Assembly: GCA_036520315.1 (NCBI GenBank)
Contig: DATDJZ010000021.1
Span: forward strand, 1 to 49,353
Source: DASUPK01 sp036520315
GTDB taxonomy: Bacteria > Actinomycetota > Thermoleophilia > Solirubrobacterales > 70-9
Length of the DNA: 49,353 nucleotides
Reading direction: 5' to 3'
The notes beneath the pieces were generated by a model, which saw only the letters and a program-made list of their open reading frames with translations, was not told the origin of the DNA and ran no database searches. The position numbers were made by a program, and so were the translations under genes. The first letter of the stretch is position 1; every line of letters begins with the position of its first letter. Of the stretch, positions 16,223 to 24,923 are shown one piece after another.

Positions 16223-17908
16223 CTACATCCGGTCCGGCGCTGAGATCCCCAGGAGTCCGAGCGTCCGCGCGATGGTCCGCTTGGTGAGCAGGCAGAGCCC
16301 GAGGCGTGCCTCCTCGACCCCCGCGCCCTCCGCGCCCACGACCTGGCAATCGCGGTAGAAGGCGTGGAAGTCCCGTGCCGCCTCCATTCCGTAGGCGCAG
16401 AGACGGTGCGGGGCTCGCCTCTCCGCCGCCTGGGCAACCTCGTCGGGTAGCTCGCAGAGCCGCTTGATCAGGGCCCGCTCGGAGGGCTCGATCGGCGCCC
16501 CGGAGGCGTCGAAGTCCGCGGCCTGGGCGCGCTCGACCGCGTCCTCCCCGGCCTTGCGCAGGATGCTCGCGATCCGCGCGTGCGCGTACTGGACGTAATA
16601 GACCGGGTTCTCGTTCGAGGTCTTGCGGGCGAGCTCGAGATCGAGGTCCACGGGCGTGTCGTAGCTGCGCTGCAGCATGAAGAAGCGGGCCGCGTCCGCC
16701 CCGATGTCGTCGATCAGCTCGTCCAAGGTGACGAACTCGCCCCGCCGCTTCGACATCTGGGCGCGCTCGCCGCCCTCGATGACGTGGACGAGCTGCATGA
16801 TCGGCGTCTCGAGGACGTCGGGCGCGTAGCCGAGGGCGGCGAGGGCCGCCCGCAGGCGTGGCGGGTAACCGTGATGGTCGGCGCCGAGCACGTTGATCAG
16901 CCGGTCCGCCCCCCGCTCGAGCTTGTCGCGGTGGTAGGCGATGTCGGAGAGGAAGTAGGTCGGGTCGCCCTCGGAGCGGATCAGGACCCGATCCTTGTCG
17001 TCCCCGAACTCCGTCGTCCGCAACCAGGTCGCGCCCTCGCTCTCGTAGACGTGGCCCGCCCCGCGTAGCTCGGACAAGGCGCGCTCCACCAGACCAGACT
17101 CGTGCAGTGCCCGTTCCGAGGACCAGGTGTCGTAGACGACGTTGTAGCGGCGCAGCGTCTCCTCGATCTGCTCGAGCATCAGGGCCATACCGCGCCGCGC
17201 AAGTGCGTCGAGATCGCCGCTGTCGACTCCCTCCTGGTCCAGGCGGCCGGCCAGCTCGGCCACGTAGTCGCCCTCGTAGCCGTCCTCGGGGAGCGGGTCG
17301 CCCTTGATCCGAGCCGCGATCGACTCGGCGAAGCGGTCGATCTGTCCTCCCCTGTCGTTCGAGTAGTACTCGCGCACGACCGGGTGACCCGTGAACTCGA
17401 GCAGGCGCGCCACCGAGTCGCCGTACGCGGCGTGCCGGCCGCTCGCCGCGGTCACCGGACCGGTCGGGTTCGCCGAGACGAACTCGACGTTCACCCGCTC
17501 GGTGACCGCGTCGGCGCCGGGTGGCCTGCCGAGCCGATCCCTCTGCTGGGCGAGCTCCGAGGCGGCGCGGCGATACCACGCATCCGCGAGGAACAGGTTG
17601 AGGAAGCCGGGCCCCGCCACCTCGACCCGCTCGACCTTCCCGGCCAGCGTCCTGGCGAGCTCCTCGGCGAGCTTCTCCGCCGTCTCGCGCGGCTGCTCGC
17701 CGAGGGCGGGCGCCAGCAGCATCGCCGCGTTCGTCGAGTAGTCGCCGAACTCGGGCTTGGGAGGGCGTTCGAGTGTCGACTGGGAGCCTTTAGTGCGAGG
17801 GCGCTCCGCAGGCGAAGCCGAGGAGCGACCCGTTTGACGAGGGCCATCGAGCAGCGCTGCCGCTGCCGCTTCGACGGCGGAGCGCAGTTCTGTGACGGGG
17901 TCAGCCAT
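16223..17908 (-). CDS. argS: arginyl-tRNA synthetase with atypical HIGH motif
   Basis: 561 aa, full length. The N-terminal add-on domain reads PEFGDYSTNAAMLLAPALGE, and the DNPTGP-type start of the catalytic core is SANPTGPV (145-152). The next four residues, normally HVGH (HIGH signature), are T153-A-A-S156, after which GRHAAYGD continues as usual. GADHHGYPPRL (342-352), a KMSKS-like MSKR (385-388) and the C-terminal anticodon-binding helices are present. Residues 22-46 are an extra in-frame stretch encoded largely by a palindromic repeat. As the only argS in view, with all other motifs kept, it is presumably functional. Confidence 0.93.
   Translation of the reverse strand: MADPVTELRSAVEAAAAALLDGPRQTGRSSASPAERPRTKGSQSTLERPPKPEFGDYSTNAAMLLAPALGEQPRETAEKLAEELARTLAGKVERVEVAGPGFLNLFLADAWYRRAASELAQQRDRLGRPPGADAVTERVNVEFVSANPTGPVTAASGRHAAYGDSVARLLEFTGHPVVREYYSNDRGGQIDRFAESIAARIKGDPLPEDGYEGDYVAELAGRLDQEGVDSGDLDALARRGMALMLEQIEETLRRYNVVYDTWSSERALHESGLVERALSELRGAGHVYESEGATWLRTTEFGDDKDRVLIRSEGDPTYFLSDIAYHRDKLERGADRLINVLGADHHGYPPRLRAALAALGYAPDVLETPIMQLVHVIEGGERAQMSKRRGEFVTLDELIDDIGADAARFFMLQRSYDTPVDLDLELARKTSNENPVYYVQYAHARIASILRKAGEDAVERAQAADFDASGAPIEPSERALIKRLCELPDEVAQAAERRAPHRLCAYGMEAARDFHAFYRDCQVVGAEGAGVEEARLGLCLLTKRTIARTLGLLGISAPDRM
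17784..17834 (-). repeat. palindromic GGCTTCGCC repeat inserted in argS
   Basis: The minus strand of this 51-bp stretch matches 34461-34509 (plus) almost base for base, apart from single-base indels and a few transitions. It folds as a stem of about nine pairs (GGGTCGCTCC with GGAGCGCCC) around an inner GGC-TTC-GCC hairpin. It lies in frame in argS and encodes roughly GRSSASPAERP plus flanking residues of the N-terminal insertion. Confidence 0.7.
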
Positions 17909-17928
17909 CGTTTGCAGCCTACGCGGGG

Positions 17929-18345
17929 CTAGAGGTGGTACGGCTCACCGGCGAGGATCTTGGTGGCGCGGAAGAGCTGCTCGAGCAGAACCACGCGAGC
18001 GAGCTGGTGGGCCATCGTCTGCGGGCCGAGCGAGATGCGCTCGTCCGCCAGGGCCACGCTGCGGGCGGAGAGGCCCTCGGGCCCACCGATCAGAAAGCAG
18101 AGATCCTGGGCGTCGATCCGCCGCTCCGAGAGCCAGCTCGCCCAAGCTTTGGAGCTCAGCGCGCGACCGCCGCGATCGAGCGCGATCACGTGGGAGCGGG
18201 TCGGTATCCGTCCCTCGATGTTGACCTCGTCCCGGACCTCGATCAGGTGGACAGGTTGATGGCGCTGCAGCATCTTCCGGTAGTGGGCGTCGGCCTGGGC
18301 GAAGGGAGCTTTCACCTTGCCGACCACGACGACCGTGACCCTCAC
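17929..18345 (-). CDS. rlmH: RlmH, 23S rRNA (pseudouridine1915-N3)-methyltransferase
   Basis: 138 aa, slightly short of the usual 155-160, but with the family core: VTVVVVGKVK at the start, the SAM-binding trefoil segment FLIGGPEGL, and the C-terminal QLFRATKILAGEPYHL. It methylates pseudouridine in helix 69 of 23S rRNA. The shortening falls in the variable N-terminal half. The GTG start overlaps the stop of the upstream M48 protease gene by 4 bp (GTGA). Confidence 0.93.
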   Translation of the reverse strand: MRVTVVVVGKVKAPFAQADAHYRKMLQRHQPVHLIEVRDEVNIEGRIPTRSHVIALDRGGRALSSKAWASWLSERRIDAQDLCFLIGGPEGLSARSVALADERISLGPQTMAHQLARVVLLEQLFRATKILAGEPYHL

Positions 18346-19592
18346 GGCCGCTCGCCCTGCTCCCAGGCCAGGGCGGCGCCGATCCGGTCGATCGCCGGCG
18401 GATGGGTGCCGAAGACGAAGGTGAAGGCATCCGGCGGGTCGGGGTCGGAGAGGTTGCGGTCGGCGAGCTGCTGCTGCAGCTCGATCATCCCCTTGGGATC
18501 GTCGGTGAGCTGCAGCGCGAAGGTGTCCGCCCTCGCCTCCACCGAGCGGGAGAGCTGGTTGCCGGCGATCCCGATCACGAACGAGGTCACACCGATCGCC
18601 AGCGCCAAAGCGGGCAGGTAGGCGGGTCGGCCGGGCTCGGCGCCCTGCCGTCTCGCGATCGCGCGGGACATCCCCGCGACGAAGATCAGCGCCAGGGGTG
18701 TGACGATTGCGACGAAGAGCAGCCCCCGCCGGATGTCGTTGCCGTGGACATGCCCGAGCTCGTGGGCGACGACCGCGTTCCGCTCGGGGCGGTTCAGGCC
18801 CTTGAGCAGCGTGTCGTAGAGAACCACCCGCTTCGAGGAGCCGATGCCGTTGACATAGGCGTTGATCGCGGTGGTCCGGCGGCTCGCGTCCACCTCGTAG
18901 ACGTGGCCGACATCGACGTCGGCGCGACTGGCGAGATCGAGCACGTCAGTCCGCGCCTGTCCCGGTGGCAGCTCCTTGAAGTTGTTGAACAGCGGGGCGA
19001 TCACCACCGGCGCGAGCCAGGTGATCACCGCCGCTCCGAGCACCACGCCGACGCTCCCGGGGATCCACCAGCGACGCCCGAAGCGGCGCATCAGCCAGAG
19101 CGCGAACGTCCCCACGGCTCCGGCCAGGATCGCGCCGATCGCCGTGGCCTTTCCCCAATCGCTCAGATAGCCGCTCAGGGACTGGGTGGAAAGGCCGACG
19201 TCCACGGAGCGCTCGTGCGCCCAGATCCCGAAGGGGACCGTGACCACCCCGACGGCGACCGAGAGGCCGGCCGCGGCAGCGGCTCCCCCGAGCACGGGGC
19301 GCGCGCCGAGCCGCTCGAGCGCACGCCGCGTCACCGCCGGGCGCCCCGTCGCCAGCAGGACGAGCATCACCCCCTCGGCGACCAGGCTCGTGACCAGGAT
19401 CAGCCTCTGGCCCGAGGCGTAGTCACGTGCCGTCGTCAGCTCCTGGTGCGAGAAGTAGGCGTTCGGATCCGCGTGGACGGGCTGCTCGATGTCCCGGGGA
19501 CGGAGCAGCCAGGCCGCGGCCTCGGCCACGACCACGGCGGCGACGGCCGTGGCCCCCAGACGAAGCCATTTGGGCGACGAACGGCCGGGCAC
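18342..19592 (-). CDS. M48 family (Ste24/HtpX-like) membrane zinc protease
   Basis: 416 aa with several membrane helices before and after the catalytic region. Zinc motif H277-E-L-G-H281 follows the strand NAVVAHELGHVHGNDIRRG, the third ligand is E352 in SRSVEARADTFAL, and GTHPPAIDRI is the conserved C-terminal motif. The layout, with an N-terminal membrane half and NAYVNGIGSSKRVVLYDTLL before the zinc site, fits the CAAX-protease (M48A) type. It probably acts in membrane-protein quality control. The start is GTG; rlmH is coupled downstream. Confidence 0.92.
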   Translation of the reverse strand: MPGRSSPKWLRLGATAVAAVVVAEAAAWLLRPRDIEQPVHADPNAYFSHQELTTARDYASGQRLILVTSLVAEGVMLVLLATGRPAVTRRALERLGARPVLGGAAAAAGLSVAVGVVTVPFGIWAHERSVDVGLSTQSLSGYLSDWGKATAIGAILAGAVGTFALWLMRRFGRRWWIPGSVGVVLGAAVITWLAPVVIAPLFNNFKELPPGQARTDVLDLASRADVDVGHVYEVDASRRTTAINAYVNGIGSSKRVVLYDTLLKGLNRPERNAVVAHELGHVHGNDIRRGLLFVAIVTPLALIFVAGMSRAIARRQGAEPGRPAYLPALALAIGVTSFVIGIAGNQLSRSVEARADTFALQLTDDPKGMIELQQQLADRNLSDPDPPDAFTFVFGTHPPAIDRIGAALAWEQGERP

Positions 19593-19654
19593 CGGCCTAC
19601 GATAGACCGCCGCCCGAACGGTCCCCTGGGAGCGATTCCATCGCCGTTCGTCCC

Positions 19655-20392
19655 ATGCGCGTCGCCATCCTCACTGACATTCATTCGAATCTCCCGGCCC
19701 TCGAGGCCGTCCTCGCCGCGATCGACGAGGCCGGTATCGAGCGCCGCTGGTGCCTCGGTGACGTGGTGGGCTATGGAGCCCAGCCCGACGAATGCTCCCG
19801 CCTGGTCTCGGAGCGGTGCGAGCTCAGCCTGGTCGGCAACCACGACCTGGCGGTGACCGGCGAGATCGACACCGACGTGTTCTCGGCCTCGGCGGCAGCG
19901 GCGGTGGAGTGGACCCGTGCCAACTCGGACGCCGCGACGATCGAGTTCCTGAAGTCGCTCGAGCCGCAGAACACCGAGCACGAGGTCGGCCTCTACCACG
20001 CCTCCCCCCGGGACCCGGTTTGGGAATACGTGCTGGCCGTCGATCAGGCCCGGGAGTGCATGGAGGAGCAGTCGGCGCGAGTCAGCCTGATCGGGCACTC
20101 CCACGTCGCGCTCTGGTTCTCCGATGGCGAGGGTCCTCCGGGCGGGGACGGAGGCGCCCAGGCCGAGGGCGGGAAGGAGCTCGATCTCCCGGAGCGCCGC
20201 TGGCTGCTCAACCCAGGCAGCGTCGGCCAGCCGCGGGACGGCGATTCCCGCGCTGCCTGGCTGGAGCTCGACACGGACGCGTGGAAGGCGATCTACCACC
20301 GCACGGAGTACGACATCGACAAAGCGGCGGAGGCGATCAGGGACGCCGGCCTGCCCGAACTGCTCGCCGATCGTCTCTATATAGGGCAGTGA
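19655..20392 (+). CDS. calcineurin-like metallophosphoesterase
   Basis: 245 aa from ATG 19655. The metal-binding motifs are in order: D8-x-H10 (TDIHSN), GDVVGYG, GNHD, and GHSH near the end, followed by LLNPGSVGQPRD. This is the YfcE/MJ0936-type phosphodiesterase subfamily. It hydrolyses phosphoesters in the cytoplasm; the substrate is unknown. Its stop overlaps a possible ATG at 20392, and a lipoprotein and a Ser/Thr kinase gene follow on the same strand. It is divergent from the M48 protease gene. Confidence 0.92.
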   Translation: MRVAILTDIHSNLPALEAVLAAIDEAGIERRWCLGDVVGYGAQPDECSRLVSERCELSLVGNHDLAVTGEIDTDVFSASAAAAVEWTRANSDAATIEFLKSLEPQNTEHEVGLYHASPRDPVWEYVLAVDQARECMEEQSARVSLIGHSHVALWFSDGEGPPGGDGGAQAEGGKELDLPERRWLLNPGSVGQPRDGDSRAAWLELDTDAWKAIYHRTEYDIDKAAEAIRDAGLPELLADRLYIGQ

Positions 20393-20436
20393 TGACGACG
20401 CCGAGCACCAAAAGTCCGCGGGCTAGTATCGCCGCG

Positions 20437-20931
20437 ATGCCGAAGCCGCTCCGGCCGACATTCCTTGCCCTGATCCTGGCCGCCGTGCTGGCGGTGGCGG
20501 GCTGCGGCGACAGCGGGCCCGATCCCTCGATCGACAAGGGGGATGCGACAACTCTGCTCGCGCAGATCCAGGAGATCCGCGAGAACGTCGACGTCGAAAG
20601 CCCGTGCGTGGCCGCCGACCGCACCGACAACCTAATCGCCGACATCCAGGAGCTGCCCTCGAGCGTCAACTCCGACGTCCGAGAGGCCCTCGAGAGCGGC
20701 TCCAACAACCTGAAGATCCTGCTCTCCGGCGAGTGCGAGAACCGCACCACGACCACCGGGACCACGACGAGCACCCCGTCGACGACCGAGGCGACGACCA
20801 CGCAACGCACCCAATCCACGACGACCCGCACCCAGACCCAGACCACCCCGACTCAGACCCAGACGACCCCGACGCAGCCGACCACCACGACCCCCGGTGC
20901 GTCCGGCGGCATCGGGCCGGGAGGACTATGA
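20437..20931 (+). CDS. lipoprotein with Thr/Gln-rich tail, cotranscribed with kinase
   Basis: I prefer the ATG at 20437, which directly opens a lipoprotein signal (MPKPLRPTF, hydrophobic core, lipobox VAGC); an ATG at 20392 would add 15 residues. 164 aa. A short helical domain with two cysteines (ESPCVAADR, SGECENR) follows, then about 60 residues rich in Thr, Gln and Pro, of the kind that span cell wall. TAGTAT at 20424-20429 could be a -10 element. Its stop overlaps the kinase start (ATGA), suggesting an extracellular partner or input for the kinase. Confidence 0.8.
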   Translation: MPKPLRPTFLALILAAVLAVAGCGDSGPDPSIDKGDATTLLAQIQEIRENVDVESPCVAADRTDNLIADIQELPSSVNSDVREALESGSNNLKILLSGECENRTTTTGTTTSTPSTTEATTTQRTQSTTTRTQTQTTPTQTQTTPTQPTTTTPGASGGIGPGGL

Positions 20932-22124
20932 GCCCGCGCAGCCCCAGGGGCGAGCTGATCGCCGACCGCTACCGAATAGAGGACCGGCTGGGAAGCGGAG
21001 GAATGTCCAGCGTCTTCCGGGCCACCGACACCATCTTGGAGCGGACGGTCGCGGTGAAGATCCTCGCCGAGCACCTCTCGGACGACGAGCGGTTCGTCGC
21101 CCGCTTCCGGCGTGAGGCGCTGGCAGTCGCGAAGCTCGTCCACCCCAACATCGTCCAGGTCTACGACACCGGGATCGACCATGGCCAGCACTACATCGTC
21201 ATGGAGTACGTGCGCGGGCGCTCCGGCGCCCAGCTGCTCCAGGCCGAGGGCAAGCTAGACCCGGAAACCACGGTCGAGATCGGGGTCCAGTCCTGCGCGG
21301 GCCTCGACTACGCACACCGGCACGGGATCATCCACCGGGACGTCAAGCCGGGGAACCTGATGATCATCGGCGGTCCAGCCGGAGGCGGCGACATGACGGT
21401 GAAGATCACCGACTTCGGCATCGCGCGGGCCAGCGAGCAGACGCGGATCACCCAGGTCGGCTCGGTCGTCGGCACAGCCGCCTACCTCGCTCCGGAGCAG
21501 GCTCGCGGCGAGGAGGCCACGCCCTCGTCGGACGTCTACTCACTGGGCGTCGTGCTCTATCAGTTCCTCACCGGGCGGCTGCCCTATGAGGGCGCCTCCC
21601 TGGCGGAGCTGGCGGTCCGCCAGCAGTCCGAGCAGCCATTGCACCCGAGCTCCTACAGCGAGGACGTGCCGGAGGCGGTCGGCGACGCCGTCCTGGTGGC
21701 GCTCGACTCCGACCCGTCCCGCCGGTTCGCCGCCGCCGGGGAGCTCGCCGACGCTCTGCGGCGCGGACTCACAGGGGAGTCCCCCACCGGCACGGCGGCC
21801 ACCAGGATCCTCGGCGACGACACGCCGACGGCGCCCACCCGTCAGGTGCCTCGCACCCGGACCCAGCGCCGCCCGCAGCGCCGCCCGGTCCCTCCCCGGC
21901 AACCCCAGCCCGTCCCCCAGCAGCGCCGCCGCCGGGCATCGAGCTTTGCGCGGAACGCCCTGATCGTGATTGCGATCCTGCTGCTCGCCGCGGCGGTTGC
22001 CGCGATCGTCACCCTCGCGTCGAGCAGCGGGGGCGGCAACATCGATCTCGATCAGGTCGTCAAGCAGAACGTCAATGACCAGATCGACGCGCTCAGGCAG
22101 GTCGTCGAGGACAACACGAAGTAG
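20928..22124 (+). CDS. PknB-type membrane Ser/Thr protein kinase without PASTA domains
   Basis: 398 aa. Complete Hanks-type kinase domain (about 15-280): glycine loop LGSGGMSSVF, K44 (VAVK), H136-R-D-V-K catalytic loop, D162-F-G, and APE at 188-190. A Pro/Arg-rich juxtamembrane segment (about 300-340) leads to one membrane helix (343-365) and only about 33 extracellular residues, so there is no PASTA or other sensor domain. Signalling may depend on the coupled lipoprotein encoded just upstream; that is inference. The gene ends 3 bp from the convergent tgt. Confidence 0.95.
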   Translation: MSPRSPRGELIADRYRIEDRLGSGGMSSVFRATDTILERTVAVKILAEHLSDDERFVARFRREALAVAKLVHPNIVQVYDTGIDHGQHYIVMEYVRGRSGAQLLQAEGKLDPETTVEIGVQSCAGLDYAHRHGIIHRDVKPGNLMIIGGPAGGGDMTVKITDFGIARASEQTRITQVGSVVGTAAYLAPEQARGEEATPSSDVYSLGVVLYQFLTGRLPYEGASLAELAVRQQSEQPLHPSSYSEDVPEAVGDAVLVALDSDPSRRFAAAGELADALRRGLTGESPTGTAATRILGDDTPTAPTRQVPRTRTQRRPQRRPVPPRQPQPVPQQRRRRASSFARNALIVIAILLLAAAVAAIVTLASSSGGGNIDLDQVVKQNVNDQIDALRQVVEDNTK

Positions 22125-22127
22125 CGG

Positions 22128-23357
22128 TTATGGAGTGCCGCCTGCGCGCAGTTGCCACGCTGCCTCCCAGGGAGCAGCCCCGGCGATCACGGCGCCCGCG
22201 TAGTCGCCGTAGGAATTCGCTCCAATCGCCTCCCTGGCGCCCGCTACGAGCCGCTCCATGTAGGTCAGGTTGTGGAGCGTGAGCAACCGGGTGCCCGTCA
22301 GGTCCTTGTTGCGGGCCAGGTAGTGGAGGTAGGCGCGGGAGTGGTGCGTGCAGGCCTCGCAGGGGCAGCCCTCGACCACCGGGCCGTCATCGTCGGCGTA
22401 GGCGGACTTGGTCAGGTCGATTCGGAACCGGCCACCCGGGTCCGGGGCGAGCGCCGTGCCGTGCCTGGCAAGCCGAGTCGGGATCGCGCAGTCGAACAGG
22501 TCGATGCCCATGCCGATCCCGACGAGCAGGTCGTCGATCTCGCCGATGCCGAGCAGGTGGCGCGGCGCCTCATCCGGAAGGAATGGGGCGGTGAAGCCGA
22601 GGACGCCATGCATCTCGGACTTCTCCCGCCCGAGCGTTCCACCGATCGCGATGCCGTCGATTTCAGCCGCGGCGTTCCGCTCCGCGGACTTCCGGCGCAG
22701 GTCCTCATGCACGCCGCCCTGGACGATGCCGAAGACCGCCTGCGCCGCCGGCCCCTCGCGCTCGTGCCAGGCCAAGCAGCGGTCGAGCCAGCGGTGGGTG
22801 CGCTCGGTGGAGCGGGCCGTGTACTCGCGGTCGGCGTGGGCCGGCGTGCACTCGTCGAAGGTCAGGGCGACATCCGACGCGAGTGCCGCCTGGATCCGCA
22901 TCGAATCCTCGGGACCGAGGAAGCGGTTCGAGCCGTCCAGCAGCGACTGGAAGGCGACCCCGTCCTCGGAGATCTCGACCCTGGCGCCGCCCGGAGCGTT
23001 GCCCCGCCTGCCCTTGATCTCGTCCGCGACGCCGCCGTGGGCGAGCGAGAAGACCTGGAAGCCGCCCGAGTCGGTGATGATCGCCCGATCCCATCCCATG
23101 AAGCGGTGCAGGCCTCCCCGCGCCGCGATTGCGTCCTCGCCCGGCGACAGATGCAGATGGAAGGTGTTGCCGAGCACCATCCCGTAGCCGAGCTCCGCGA
23201 CCTCACCGGAGGACAGCCCGCGGACGCTGCCCTTCGTGGCCAGGGGGATGAACGCCGGTGTGTGCACGTCGCCGTGCGCCACATGGATCAGGCCCGCACG
23301 GGCATCGCCGTCACGGGCCTGAATCTGGAAGTCGAGCCTGGCCGGGTCGTGTCGCAT
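22128..23357 (-). CDS. tgt: queuine/7-cyano-7-deazaguanine tRNA-ribosyltransferase
   Basis: 409 aa, complete. The active-site segment ITDSGGFQVFSLA carries the general-base Asp, and LFDCAIPTR carries the nucleophile Asp. The zinc site is C-x-C-x2-C in EGCPCEACTHHSRAYLHYL with its later His. It exchanges guanine 34 in GUN-anticodon tRNAs. No queA, queG or preQ1 synthesis genes are nearby, so the base it inserts cannot be told. It lies 15 bp downstream of gpmI. Confidence 0.96.
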   Translation of the reverse strand: MRHDPARLDFQIQARDGDARAGLIHVAHGDVHTPAFIPLATKGSVRGLSSGEVAELGYGMVLGNTFHLHLSPGEDAIAARGGLHRFMGWDRAIITDSGGFQVFSLAHGGVADEIKGRRGNAPGGARVEISEDGVAFQSLLDGSNRFLGPEDSMRIQAALASDVALTFDECTPAHADREYTARSTERTHRWLDRCLAWHEREGPAAQAVFGIVQGGVHEDLRRKSAERNAAAEIDGIAIGGTLGREKSEMHGVLGFTAPFLPDEAPRHLLGIGEIDDLLVGIGMGIDLFDCAIPTRLARHGTALAPDPGGRFRIDLTKSAYADDDGPVVEGCPCEACTHHSRAYLHYLARNKDLTGTRLLTLHNLTYMERLVAGAREAIGANSYGDYAGAVIAGAAPWEAAWQLRAGGTP

Positions 23358-23372
23358 CGGCCCAAGTTCAGC

Positions 23373-24923
23373 TCAGTCGCCCTGCGCGCGCAGAGTGTGC
23401 CCGGTCATCGCCTCCGGCTGCGGGATGTCGAGCAGGTCGAGGGCGGTCGGCGCCACGTCGGCGAGGATGCCTCCGTCGCGCAGCGCGATTCCCTCGACGG
23501 TGGCGATCAGCGGCACCGGGTTGGTCGAATGGGCCGTGTTCGGGGAGCCATCGGGCTCGAGCATCTGCTCGCAGTTGCCGTGGTCGGCGGTGATCAGCAG
23601 CGCGCCCCCCTTCTCGTGGACCGCGGCGACAACCTCGGCCAGGCGAGCATCGACCTCCTCGACGGCGGCGACCGCCGCCGGAATCACCCCTGTGTGGCCG
23701 ACCATGTCGGGGTTGGCGAAGTTGATGATCCCGAATCGATAGTCGTCGTCACGCCAGTGCTCGCTGAAGGCCTGCGCCGCGGCGGCGGCGCTCATCTGCG
23801 GCTTGTGGTCGTAGGTGGGGACGTCCCGCGGTGAGTCGACCAGATAGCGCTCCTCCCCGCTCCACTCCTGCTCGCGGCCGCCGTTGAAGAAGTAGGTGAC
23901 GTGCGCGTACTTCTCGGTCTCGGCGACGTGCAGCTGGCGCTCGCCCTCCTCGGCGATCACCTGCGCGATCGTGGTCGCCGGCTCGCGTGGCGGAAAGGCC
24001 ACCGGATAGGGCCAGCCGTGCTGGTACTCGGTCATCGTCGTCACACCGAACGGGCCGGCCCCGCCGCGGTCGAATTCGTCGAAGTCGGGCTCGCCGAGGG
24101 CGCGGGTCAGCTGCCTGGCCCGGTCGGGCCGGAAGTTGATGAAGATCAAGGGCTCATCGGGCTCGACGCCGTCGTACTCCCCGATCACGGTGGGCTCGAT
24201 GAACTCGTCGGTGATGTCGCGTTCGTATGACTCGCGGATCGCTCCCACGGCGCTGTCCGCCCGGGCGGCCCGCGCGTGGATGATCGCGTCGTAGGCCCGC
24301 TTTGTGCGGTCCCAGCGGCGGTCGCGGTCCATGCCCCAGTAGCGACCGCCGACGGTCCCGATCGAGCCCACGTGGCGGAGCCAGCGCTCCGCCTCCTCGA
24401 CGTAGCCCGCCCCGCCCCTCGGCGGAGTGTCGCGCCCGTCCGTGAGGGCGTGGAGCACCAGCTCGGAGACCCCCTCTTCCCCCGCCAGCTCGATGACCGC
24501 CTCGATGTGCTCCCAGCCCGAGTGGACGCCGCCGTCGGAGATCAGGCCCACCGCGTGGAGCCGGCCTCGGCGGGACTCCCGCGCCCAGCCGCATGCAGCC
24601 CGCAGCGCGGGGTTCTCGAAGAAGCTTCCGTCGGCGATCGCGTCGTCGATCCTGGCGAGGTCCTGCTTCACGATCGCGCCGGCGCCGAGGTTGAGGTGTC
24701 CGACCTCCGAGTTGCCCATCTGTCCCTCGGGCAGGCCGACGTCCCGGCCAGAGGTGGAGAGCGTCGTGTGCGGGTAGGCCGACCAGAGCTCGTCGAAGAC
24801 CGGCGTGCTCGCCTGCGAGATGGCATTGCCAGGACCGTCGGGAGCCAGGCCCCAGCCGTCGAGGATCACCAGGGCCAGCGAGGGGACCGGAATACCGCTG
24901 GGCCCGGCGGGGAGCGGGCTCAT
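23373..24923 (-). CDS. gpmI: 2,3-bisphosphoglycerate-independent phosphoglycerate mutase
   Basis: 516 aa. The alkaline-phosphatase-like metal sites begin with D22 (LVILDGWG), the phosphorylated Ser is S72 in GQMGNSEVGH, and the C-terminal NFANPDMVGHTG and ITADHGNCEQM metal motifs are present. It interconverts 3- and 2-phosphoglycerate in glycolysis. The ATG overlaps the tpiA stop by one base (TGATG), so it is the fourth gene of a coupled gap-pgk-tpiA-gpmI operon. Confidence 0.97.
   Translation of the reverse strand: MSPLPAGPSGIPVPSLALVILDGWGLAPDGPGNAISQASTPVFDELWSAYPHTTLSTSGRDVGLPEGQMGNSEVGHLNLGAGAIVKQDLARIDDAIADGSFFENPALRAACGWARESRRGRLHAVGLISDGGVHSGWEHIEAVIELAGEEGVSELVLHALTDGRDTPPRGGAGYVEEAERWLRHVGSIGTVGGRYWGMDRDRRWDRTKRAYDAIIHARAARADSAVGAIRESYERDITDEFIEPTVIGEYDGVEPDEPLIFINFRPDRARQLTRALGEPDFDEFDRGGAGPFGVTTMTEYQHGWPYPVAFPPREPATTIAQVIAEEGERQLHVAETEKYAHVTYFFNGGREQEWSGEERYLVDSPRDVPTYDHKPQMSAAAAAQAFSEHWRDDDYRFGIINFANPDMVGHTGVIPAAVAAVEEVDARLAEVVAAVHEKGGALLITADHGNCEQMLEPDGSPNTAHSTNPVPLIATVEGIALRDGGILADVAPTALDLLDIPQPEAMTGHTLRAQGD

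Noticed and set aside
16032..17579. 515-codon minus-strand frame over argS
   Set aside because: Shadow frame of argS; only its last dozen residues, beyond argS, were considered separately as a possible GH16 remnant.
20750..20905. Repetitive ACGACC/CCCAGACC tract resembling a tandem array
   Set aside because: It encodes the Thr/Gln/Pro-rich tail of the lipoprotein; units are irregular and there are no spacers, so it is not CRISPR.
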